A stretch of DNA of 11,934 bases, from the NCBI GenBank assembly GCA_905479515.1, contig CAJQMX010000242.1, positions 1 to 11,934 of the forward strand. The letters are read 5' to 3'. Made by a program: the position numbers and the translations under genes. Position 1 is the stretch's first letter. Every line of letters starts with the position of its first letter. This DNA is from an uncultured Parasphingopyxis sp. GTDB lineage: Bacteria > Pseudomonadota > Alphaproteobacteria > Sphingomonadales > Sphingomonadaceae. Below the pieces are notes generated by a model that was not told where the DNA came from, ran no database searches, and saw only the letters and a program-made list of their open reading frames with translations. Shown here piece by piece: positions 6,240-11,934 of the stretch.

Positions 6240-7619
6240 CTAGAAATCCACTTCGGCGCGGACACCGAAACTGTCGACTGAATAATTCCTGTCAAAGCCG
6301 GCGGGGATGGCGGCATCGTCATATTCGATATGGCCATAGCTGAGCGACAGCCGCGCATGATCGATGGGCGTCCAGATCACGGACGCACCGATCAGATTCT
6401 GCTGCCCGCCGACAATGCCCGCATCATTGAGATCAAGATAATCGTAGCGGACGTTGATCTGCACCGCGCCGATTCCGCCCTCGTCCACGGTCCGCGCAGG
6501 GCGGGTGCGGTTAAACTTGCCGCCTGAATAGCCGCGCGTGTCACCCGGTGTGAGGAACAGTCCGGCCTCGGCATAGCCGCCAAAAAAAGTCGGGTCGGCC
6601 GCCGCAAAAAGCTGTGCCTCCAGCCAGTGTATTTCGGCGACCGCATGGAAAGGCCCGCGGATCACCGCCGCTTCCAGCCCATAGCTTGTCTCTTCGGACA
6701 CCGGCAGCACGGGCGTCGCGATCAGGCGGGTGTCGGTCGTATGGACCAGCGGCCGCTGGCGATAGCGGTTGCCCGGCTGGCTCTGCAGATCCCGCCAGTG
6801 CAGCGACCCGCCGAAATGGAGCTGCGCCCCGCCCACTTCCGGGCTGTACACGGCCCGCGTATCGAAGGAATAGCTGTCCCGCTCATCATTGGTCAGATCA
6901 TCGATACTCGCCGTGAACACCCCGCCATCCCAGCGGAAATCGCCATTGGCATAATTCACGGACAGCCCGACCCGCCGCTCAAAGTTGAACGCATCGGTAT
7001 AGGCCGCCCGCTCGATAAAGCTCGTAAAGCGGCTTGACGTCAGCTCCTCGAGGGACTGGAACGGGTTGTGCTGGCCGACCGTGAACGCGAAATCGCCCAC
7101 GTCATAGCTGATCAGCGCATCGGTGATCGCGACATCATTATCGGCAAAATCCAGCTCCATCTTATAGCCAAAGCCGCCCGGAATATCGCCCTGCACACCG
7201 ATCCGCCCGCGCCTGAGCTCATTCGCCCAGCCCAGCCCCGGATCCATCAGCCGGTCCCGCCCGCTGACATAGCCCATGTCATACTGGATGCGCCCGAACG
7301 GTTGGAAGCTCCACCCGCTCGCCGTGCGCACCCGCGGCGCTGCACCCATCGATATGGCGGGCGCCGCCGCGACAGCCTCGCTCGCCTCGCTGGCCGCCGC
7401 CTGCGCCTGGGCAGCCGCCGCGCTCGCTTCGGCAGCCTGGCTCGCCACCGCCGTCTGCGACCCGACCAGCTGCGCAACCATCGCTTCCAGCGTCTGCACC
7501 CGCGCCCGCAATTCCTGCAGCTCGGCCTGCACCTCGGGCGGCACATCCTCTGCCAGCGCCGGCGTGCTGACGATCATGGCCGCAGCACAGGCCGAAAGCG
7601 CAAGGGCGGTATGTTTCAT
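6240..7619 (-). CDS. Phosphate-selective-type outer membrane porin (OprO/OprP family)
   Basis: 459 aa. The signal peptide ends TPALA^E at residue 23. A periplasmic coiled-coil stretch rich in Ala/Gln/Glu (about 27-90) follows, as in trimeric O/P-type porins. The beta-barrel begins near GWSFQPFGRIQYDMGY (about 103) and runs to the end with alternating hydrophobic strands. RRGRIGVQGDIPGGFGYKME and VGQHNPFQSLEELTSSR are characteristic of this family (PF07396). The last residues are AEVDF, with the terminal Phe recognised by the BAM complex. Substrate specificity cannot be read from sequence. The Pho box upstream and the convergent phoU neighbour support phosphate or polyphosphate uptake across the outer membrane under starvation. 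The ATG at 7619 has GGAG 10 nt upstream. Some related proteins have been annotated simply as porins. Confidence 0.88.
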   Translation of the reverse strand: MKHTALALSACAAAMIVSTPALAEDVPPEVQAELQELRARVQTLEAMVAQLVGSQTAVASQAAEASAAAAQAQAAASEASEAVAAAPAISMGAAPRVRTASGWSFQPFGRIQYDMGYVSGRDRLMDPGLGWANELRRGRIGVQGDIPGGFGYKMELDFADNDVAITDALISYDVGDFAFTVGQHNPFQSLEELTSSRFTSFIERAAYTDAFNFERRVGLSVNYANGDFRWDGGVFTASIDDLTNDERDSYSFDTRAVYSPEVGGAQLHFGGSLHWRDLQSQPGNRYRQRPLVHTTDTRLIATPVLPVSEETSYGLEAAVIRGPFHAVAEIHWLEAQLFAAADPTFFGGYAEAGLFLTPGDTRGYSGGKFNRTRPARTVDEGGIGAVQINVRYDYLDLNDAGIVGGQQNLIGASVIWTPIDHARLSLSYGHIEYDDAAIPAGFDRNYSVDSFGVRAEVDF

Positions 7620-7656
7620 TTTGATGAAGCTCCGATGACAATTTCGCCCCGGCTCT

Positions 7657-7674
7657 ATGACGAAAGTGTTACGG
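7657..7674 (-). promoter_or_regulatory. Pho box upstream of the porin
   Basis: Read on the minus strand: CCGTAAC, spacer ACTT, TCGTCAT, the 7-4-7 PhoB layout, ending 37 bp before the porin ATG. It is less close to consensus than the pstS site but has the same spacing and a similar distance to the start as at phoU. Confidence 0.65.
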
Positions 7675-7689
7675 TGTGATGGCCTCCAT

Positions 7690-7707
7690 GTTGCGGTTAT
7701 ATGACAG
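7690..7707 (-). promoter_or_regulatory. Possible distal PhoB half-site
   Basis: On the minus strand a perfect half-site CTGTCAT (7707-7701) is followed after ATAA by a poor second half, CCGCAAC. Its start is 33 bp upstream of the proximal box start, three times the 11-bp repeat, so it would face the same side of the helix. Confidence 0.35.
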
Positions 7708-7738
7708 ATGGTTGGTCAGACCTTCGGCTTCGCCTCTG

Positions 7739-7825
7739 GCGCCGCGCCAGCCCGCACCCCCTCCCGACCTCCCAATCAGGGTACACTCGTGGGAGGTCGG
7801 GAGGGGGTGCGGGCCGGTGCGGCGC
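7739..7825. repeat. Large inverted repeat (36-bp arms, 15-bp loop)
   Basis: Arms 7739-7774 and 7790-7825 are complementary at 34 of 36 positions. The inner 25 bp are perfect and very GC-rich (core ACCCCCTCCCGACCTCCCA). A 15-bp loop (7775-7789) separates them. On either strand one of the two imperfect pairs becomes a G-U wobble. There is no T tract, so it is not a classic terminator, though such a hairpin could stop or process transcripts from both sides. It most resembles a dispersed palindromic repeat (REP/MITE-like). Copy number elsewhere in the genome cannot be seen here. Confidence 0.85.
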
Positions 7826-7978
7826 TCGACCGTCAGGTCGAGTCTGACAAACAAATCGCCGCGATTCCCTGCCAAGGAAATTCTGACAAACCAGGCTAAC
7901 ACTGGTTGACACGCAACGGGGGTATATTCCAATGACTCCAAACGTTTTGGATCGATCGAATTTCGACCTGGCCTTAAC

Positions 7979-9700
7979 GTGGTCTTGGCTGAAATCCGTG
8001 TCCCTGAAAATAAAAATCGAGATACTCACAACCTCGGAAAAACGACTCTCGGCCGACTTCTCGATTTTGGATTTCTATCAGGAAGGAGCAAGTCTTTTTT
8101 TCTCTTCAAGCACTTAGAGCTTTTTGAAGATTTTGTTTTCTTTTTTGAAATCGAATTAGATATTGGTCGCTACGTTACGTTGCGTCGATCTGTCGAAAAC
8201 CCATCCAAAATAGCTTTCAAGCGGCATTCGGCGCGGCACCAAGATTTCTCGTCCCTCGAAGAGAAAGGGTGGGATCATTATGACGTTCCATTTGATCGTG
8301 CCAAAAAGATTCTCGACAGTATGTTGGACTTGGATGCCTTGAAGCCTTGGCACTATCGCAAGGGCTTAGGGTATTTTTTGCGTTCTCAAGACGATTTCCA
8401 AGATGTCTTCCATCTGAGGAGATTTGCGAACTCGCACGCCGACTGGAAACCATTCCTAGCACACATTTTAGGCTTCAATGCCACGCTTGTGGGCCGCCAT
8501 TATGAAAAAGAGGACGAGATTGACTCTAAGCAGAACAAGCTAAGTACTTTGCGTATGGAGCTAGGTGATGATGTGCCGGATGGGAGTCAGGTTGACGGCA
8601 TTCTCCTGCTTAAGCGTCAAGAAGCTGATAAAAAACAGATGCTTGTTGACCAATTTGATTTTCGCCATGAGGATAAGGCGGAGACGCAAAAGGTCGTGGA
8701 GCAAGTCGATGGTGAAATCGCATCCCTGAACGAACGCAGATATTCACTTCAGAAAAATCGACAAAAATTGGTCGATTCTTTGGATGAAGATCAGATTCTA
8801 TTCAGTCCGGAAAATGCAAAAGACCTTTTTGCCGAAGCCGGCGTGGTGTTTGAAGGGCAAATCAAGAAAGATTTTCAGCAGCTGATTTCGTTTAATCAAG
8901 CTATCACTGATGAGCGACGCGGTTATCTTTTGGAAGAGCAGAAAGAAATTGACGCTGAGCTAGAATCTATCAACGCAAAATTGGACGAATTAGGCGGCCG
9001 ACGCTCTGAATTGCTTTCATTTCTAAGTAGCACTGACGCTTTTGATAAATATAAGCGGGTGTCGGGAGAGATAGTCTCGTTGCGAGCTGATATAGAATCA
9101 CTTGAGCGACAGCGAGAAATTATTAAAAGATTTCAAATTCTTAAGACCGAAATCCGATCACTCAAAGAGGAAAAAACTAAGCTGCAAAATGAGATTGAAG
9201 CTGATGTAGAAACTCAAAGTAGAAACGACAGCAGCCAATTTTCAATGATACGTATTTATTTCAATGAGATAGTAGAAGAGGTGATAGACAAAAAAGCATT
9301 GCTGAATGTAGAGGTCAACAACAAAGGACACCTAGAATTCAATGCTGGTTTACTCGATGATTCAGGTAACACGACCAGCGCCGATCGCGGACACAGCTAC
9401 AAGAAACTGTTGTGTGTTGCGTTTGATCTAGCAGTCTTGCGTGCCCATTTAGGCGTGGCATTCCCGCGTTTTGCCTATCATGACGGAGTTTTTGAGTCCC
9501 TTGACGACAGAAAGAAGAGTAATCTTCTAGCGGTATTTCGTCGTTATTGCACATTTGGGATACAGTCGACAATTACACTAATTGATTCAGATATGCCGCC
9601 GGGACATGGCGGCCAAAGTGCGATTGATAGTTCAGAAATAATACTATTGTTGCATGACGAAAATGAGACGGGGCGCTTGTTCAAAATGGAGGGATGGTAA
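7979..9700 (+). CDS. DUF2326 SMC/ABC-like coiled-coil ATPase, probable defence gene; 5' end uncertain or frameshifted
   Basis: 573 aa from the first usable in-frame start, a GTG with no Shine-Dalgarno. The N-terminal ATPase lobe has THNLGKTTLGRLLDF (P-loop-like, Lys21). A long coiled coil spans about 170-410. The C-terminal lobe has an altered ABC signature, ADRGHSYKKLLCVAFDLAVL (468-487), a Walker-B-like RFAYHDGVFESLDD with Asp502, and a final LIDSDMP. This order matches DUF2326 (PF10088) proteins. Relatives are, to my recollection, the ATPase of ABC-three-component conflict systems, where a small partner gene normally precedes it. None is intact here. The same frame stays open upstream to 7910 and encodes VYSNDSKRF...RPGLN, which resembles the missing family N-terminus but has no ATG, GTG or TTG. 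Deleting one G from the G5 run at 7918-7922 would link it to the TTG at 7906. The gene is clearly AT-richer than its neighbours, suggesting transfer. Confidence 0.8.
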   Translation: MVLAEIRVPENKNRDTHNLGKTTLGRLLDFGFLSGRSKSFFLFKHLELFEDFVFFFEIELDIGRYVTLRRSVENPSKIAFKRHSARHQDFSSLEEKGWDHYDVPFDRAKKILDSMLDLDALKPWHYRKGLGYFLRSQDDFQDVFHLRRFANSHADWKPFLAHILGFNATLVGRHYEKEDEIDSKQNKLSTLRMELGDDVPDGSQVDGILLLKRQEADKKQMLVDQFDFRHEDKAETQKVVEQVDGEIASLNERRYSLQKNRQKLVDSLDEDQILFSPENAKDLFAEAGVVFEGQIKKDFQQLISFNQAITDERRGYLLEEQKEIDAELESINAKLDELGGRRSELLSFLSSTDAFDKYKRVSGEIVSLRADIESLERQREIIKRFQILKTEIRSLKEEKTKLQNEIEADVETQSRNDSSQFSMIRIYFNEIVEEVIDKKALLNVEVNNKGHLEFNAGLLDDSGNTTSADRGHSYKKLLCVAFDLAVLRAHLGVAFPRFAYHDGVFESLDDRKKSNLLAVFRRYCTFGIQSTITLIDSDMPPGHGGQSAIDSSEIILLLHDENETGRLFKMEGW

Positions 9701-9711
9701 CTCCCTCCCGC

Positions 9712-9798
9712 CTAGTGTTGTAACCCCAGCTTCAGCGCCGCAATAAACGCTTCCTGCGGGATGCTCCCATTCCCATATTTCCGCATCTTCGCCTTACC
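9712..9798 (-). pseudogene. Displaced second copy of the lepA 3' end
   Basis: On the minus strand 9798-9724 encodes [20 protein letters not shown] plus ALKLG, matching the end of LepA ([20 protein letters not shown] plus ALKMG) at 22 of 25 residues. It then closes LQH and TAG at 9712. It is in the same frame as lepA and exactly 147 bp from the equivalent bases there. Over 24 codons the DNA agrees at about 52 of 72 positions, with most differences at third positions. The two copies are therefore old or from different lineages, not a fresh duplication. Codons here are GC-rich like the body of lepA, so this may be the original host end displaced by a recombination event. There is no start or upstream gene body of its own. 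Confidence 0.8.
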
Positions 9799-9813
9799 CG
9801 TGAGCCCGGCTTT

Positions 9814-9832
9814 CTCGATCCTCCGGATCGAG
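9814..9832. repeat. Short perfect inverted repeat between the two lepA ends
   Basis: CTCGATCC (9814-9821) and GGATCGAG (9825-9832) are perfectly complementary around a 3-nt loop. It lies 30 bp beyond the lepA stop on the transcript side, with no T tract. It could be a weak lepA terminator, a recombinase core site, or incidental. Confidence 0.55.
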
Positions 9833-9861
9833 CGCCACGCACACTCTGCTTCTCCAGCAGC

Positions 9862-11664
9862 TTATTCTTCGCCCATTTTCAAGGCAGCTATGAAAGCTTC
9901 TTGCGGGATGCTGACGTTTCCGTACTCGCGCATCTTTGCTTTGCCTTTCTTCTGTTTTTCCAAAAGCTTCTTTTTTCTGGAAATATCGCCGCCATAGCAT
10001 TTGGCGGTCACATCCTTGCGCATCGCCCCAATCGTCTCGCGGGCGATGACCTTGCCGCCAATCGCGGCCTGGATGGGGATCTTGAAGAGGTGGCGGGGGA
10101 TCAGGTCTTTGAGGCGCTCGCACATATGGCGGCCCCGGGTTTCGGCGGCGGCGCGGTGGACGATCATGCTGAGCGCGTCGACGGGCTCGGCATTGACGAG
10201 GATGTTCATCTTGACGAGATCGCCCTCGCGGTGGCCGATCGCTTCATAGTCAAAGCTGGCATAGCCGCGGCTGATGCTTTTGAGCCGGTCGTAGAAATCA
10301 AACACCACTTCGTTGAGCGGCAGTTCATAGACCAGCTGCGCGCGGCCGCCGACATAGGTCAGCTGCTGCTGGATGCCGCGCCGGTCCTGACAGAGTTTGA
10401 GGATCGGGCCGAGATATTCGTCGGGCACATAAATGGTTGCCTTGATCCAGGGCTCCTCGATCACCGCGATCTTCACCACGTCCGGCATATCGGCCGGGTT
10501 GTGGAGCTCCATCTCCGTCCCGTCCGTCATCGTTAGCTTGTAGACGACGGAAGGCGCTGTCGTGATGAGGTCCAGGTCATATTCGCGCGTCAGCCGCTCC
10601 TGGATGATCTCCAGATGCAGCAGGCCAAGGAAGCCGGCGCGGAAGCCCTGGCCAAGCGCGGCGCTGCTCTCCATCTCAAAGCTGAAGCTGGCATCGTTGA
10701 GGCGCAGCTTGGAGATGGATTCGCGCAGCTTGTCAAAATCCGCCGCGTCGACCGGGAAAAGGCCGCAAAAGACGACCGACTGGACTTCCTTATAGCCGGG
10801 CAGGGCCTCGGTCGCGGAATTCTTGACCGTGGTGATCGTGTCGCCGACCGCCGTGTCCGCCACTTCCTTGATCTGCGCGGTGATGAAGCCGATCTCGCCG
10901 GGGCCGAGCTCGTCTAGCTGCTCGATCTTGGGGCGCATGCAGCCGACGCGGTCGACCAGATGCTGCGTGCCGTTCTGCATGAACTTGATCGGCAGGCCCT
11001 TTTTGAGGACGCCGTCATAGACGCGCACAAGGATCACGACGCCGAGATAGGGGTCGTACCATGAGTCGACGAGCATGGCCTTCAGCGGCGCGTCGCGGTC
11101 ACCTTTGGGGGGCGGGATCTTGAGGACGATCTGTTCGAGGATCTCGGCAATGCCTTCGCCGGTCTTGGCGCTGGCGAGCACGGCTTCGTCGGCCGGGATG
11201 CCGATGATCTCTTCGATCTCCGCGCGGACCTGTTCGGGCTCGGCGGCGGGAAGGTCGATCTTGTTGATGACCGGAACGATCTCGTGATCATGCTCGATCG
11301 ACTGGTAGACATTGGCGAGTGTCTGGGCCTCCACGCCTTGCGAGGCATCCACGACAAGCAGCGCGCCTTCACAGGCGGCGAGGCTGCGGGAGACTTCATA
11401 GGCGAAGTCGACATGGCCGGGCGTGTCCATGAGGGAGAGCTCATAGGTCTCGCCGTCTTTCGCGGTGTAGCTGAGGCGCACGGTCTGCGCCTTGATCGTG
11501 ATGCCGCGCTCTTTCTCGATGTCCATATTATCAAGGACTTGCTCGGACATCTCACGCTCGGTGAGCCCGCCTGTCTGCTGGATCAGGCGGTCGGCAAGGG
11601 TCGACTTCCCGTGATCGATATGGGCGATGATCGAGAAGTTACGGATATGGCTAAGGTCTGTCAT
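9862..11664 (-). CDS. lepA: Elongation factor 4 (LepA), ribosome-associated GTPase
   Basis: 600 aa, full length for EF4. G1 P-loop AHIDHGKS (14-21), an effector region ending RGIT (53-56), G3 DTPGH (80-84), G4 NKID (134-137) and G5 SAK (165-167) are all intact. EF-Tu domain 2 and EF-G-like domains III and V follow. The LepA-specific C-terminal domain ends [16 protein letters not shown] and [14 protein letters not shown]4 acts on stalled or mis-translocated ribosomes. The ATG at 11664 has AAGGG 8 nt upstream. The last ~43 codons (about 9862-9990) change from GC-rich to AT-rich codons (AGA, AAA, CTT, TTG, ATA, GCT), while the protein remains normal. A diverged second copy of the same end lies just downstream, consistent with replacement of the 3' end by an integrating element. 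Confidence 0.97.
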   Translation of the reverse strand: MTDLSHIRNFSIIAHIDHGKSTLADRLIQQTGGLTEREMSEQVLDNMDIEKERGITIKAQTVRLSYTAKDGETYELSLMDTPGHVDFAYEVSRSLAACEGALLVVDASQGVEAQTLANVYQSIEHDHEIVPVINKIDLPAAEPEQVRAEIEEIIGIPADEAVLASAKTGEGIAEILEQIVLKIPPPKGDRDAPLKAMLVDSWYDPYLGVVILVRVYDGVLKKGLPIKFMQNGTQHLVDRVGCMRPKIEQLDELGPGEIGFITAQIKEVADTAVGDTITTVKNSATEALPGYKEVQSVVFCGLFPVDAADFDKLRESISKLRLNDASFSFEMESSAALGQGFRAGFLGLLHLEIIQERLTREYDLDLITTAPSVVYKLTMTDGTEMELHNPADMPDVVKIAVIEEPWIKATIYVPDEYLGPILKLCQDRRGIQQQLTYVGGRAQLVYELPLNEVVFDFYDRLKSISRGYASFDYEAIGHREGDLVKMNILVNAEPVDALSMIVHRAAAETRGRHMCERLKDLIPRHLFKIPIQAAIGGKVIARETIGAMRKDVTAKCYGGDISRKKKLLEKQKKGKAKMREYGNVSIPQEAFIAALKMGEE

Positions 11665-11678
11665 TTCCCGCGCCCTTT

Positions 11679-11730
11679 AGCACGGGCAGCGCCCACGGCA
11701 ATCTGCTATGGCCGTGCGCTGCCCCCTGCT
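11679..11730 (-). other. Hairpin between the SDR gene and lepA
   Basis: A 9-bp stem (11684-11692 with 11716-11724) is extended inward by 5 bp (11695-11699 with 11711-11715) after a CC bulge, and flanked outward by AGCA/TGCT. It lies 15 nt before the lepA start in the minus direction and 17 nt after the stop of the upstream dehydrogenase gene. No T tract follows on either strand. It may be a factor-dependent terminator for the dehydrogenase or a leader structure for lepA. Confidence 0.5.
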
Positions 11731-11746
11731 TTGCCGAATTTTCTGT

Positions 11747-11934
11747 CTAATCGGTGAAATCCTGGACGATGGCGCCAGTGAAATCGCGGTCATATGCGGC
11801 TTCCGGATTGGCGCGCACCGCCGCGTCCAGCATCACGGCATCCTCGCCCACAAGGATGCGCCACTTTTCTTCGCGCACGCCGTTGAGGATGATCTTCGCC
11901 GCGTCTGCCGCATGCAGGCCGTTATTGCGGAAAT
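11747..11934 (-). CDS. Short-chain dehydrogenase/reductase, C-terminal end (N-terminus outside window)
   Basis: The last 61 codons and TAG stop of a minus-strand gene that enters from the right edge. The readable protein starts FRNNGLHAADAAKIILNGVR, then EKWRILVGEDAVMLDAAVRA, NPEAAYDRDF and a short tail. The pattern AA..I..GV....WRILVG.DA..LD..VRA.PE.AY is the usual C-terminal end of classical SDR oxidoreductases of the NAD(P)-dependent type. The Rossmann motif and the catalytic Ser-Tyr-Lys lie outside the window, so substrate and cofactor cannot be judged. It is co-directional with lepA, with 82 bp and a hairpin between them. Confidence 0.7.
   Translation of the reverse strand, partial: FRNNGLHAADAAKIILNGVREEKWRILVGEDAVMLDAAVRANPEAAYDRDFTGAIVQDFTD

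Larger units (their letters stand above)
7620..7905. other. Intergenic region between the porin and the DUF2326 gene
   Basis: No gene is convincing here. It holds the porin leader and Pho box (7657-7674), a possible second PhoB half-site (7690-7707), the large inverted repeat (7739-7825), and an adjoining small hairpin CTCGAC/GTCGAG (7825-7842). A 10-bp direct repeat TCTGACAAAC occurs at 7843-7852 and 7882-7891. A small dyad CCAG/CTGG lies at 7891-7905. Open frames crossing the repeat look like by-products of its GC-rich arms. Confidence 0.6.

Noticed and set aside
7843..7891. Direct repeat TCTGACAAAC (two copies, 39 bp apart) as attachment or operator sites
   Set aside because: Ten bases in two copies in a gap this size is suggestive but has no matching copy at the other side of the DUF2326 gene.
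7906..7928. TTGACA and TATATT looking like a strong sigma-70 promoter for the DUF2326 gene
   Set aside because: The spacer is only 11 bp, far short of the 16-18 bp needed, and both elements overlap codons of the apparent original N-terminus.
7669..7941. Minus-strand open frame across the large inverted repeat
   Set aside because: Much of it consists of the palindrome arms read through, it overlaps the Pho boxes, and it has no family pattern.
7932..8117. ATG-initiated 61-codon frame at the 5' end of the DUF2326 gene
   Set aside because: It runs in a different frame from the conserved ATPase residues and stops at 8117. Its peptide has no recognisable pattern.
9761..9997. Plus-strand frame over the lepA end with an internal peptide repeat
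   Set aside because: It is the antisense shadow of the two lepA 3' ends. The repeat in it only reflects their duplication.

Overview
The window looks like chromosomal DNA of an alphaproteobacterium, most likely a sphingomonad (Sphingomonadales). This is inferred from the GC-rich codon use of most genes, the N-terminal signature of the LytS-type kinase, the O/P-type porin with a C-terminal Phe, and the ECF sigma / anti-sigma pair with an S8 protease. No rRNA, tRNA, CRISPR array or complete insertion sequence was seen.

Layout: (1) 1-465, minus: N-terminal half of a membrane LytS-type sensor histidine kinase, running off the left edge. (2) 552-1743, plus: a three-repeat Pho box, pstS with a GTG start and lipobox, and a strong terminator. 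(3) 1815-5418: an envelope-stress-like module made of a secreted Gly/Ser-rich protein with a PRC-barrel-like tail (minus), a secreted subtilisin-type protease (minus), and a divergent ECF sigma / membrane anti-sigma operon (plus). The three transcription units share one promoter pattern, GGA(T/G)TAAAC followed by CGTT, so the sigma factor probably drives all of them. (4) 5473-7707: phoU (plus) and a phosphate-selective-type porin (minus), convergent, each behind its own Pho box. pstS, phoU and the porin therefore look like one PhoB regulon split by the sigma module. No pstCAB or phoB/R lies in the window.

(5) 7739-9861 is the accessory part. It opens with a 36-bp-arm inverted repeat, followed by a visibly AT-richer gene for a DUF2326 SMC/ABC-like coiled-coil ATPase. 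Conserved-looking residues are encoded upstream of its first usable start codon, and a one-base change in a run of five G would join them to a TTG start. After this gene lies a second, diverged copy of the lepA 3' end, in the same frame as lepA and 147 bp from the real one. (6) 9862-11664, minus: complete lepA (EF4), whose last ~43 codons switch to AT-rich codon use as if replaced. (7) 11747-11934, minus: C-terminal end of a short-chain dehydrogenase, running off the right edge.

The porin-lepA interval reads as an insertion hotspot. The lepA 3' end appears to have been exchanged by a past integration, and a defence-type ATPase gene sits beside the displaced fragment.
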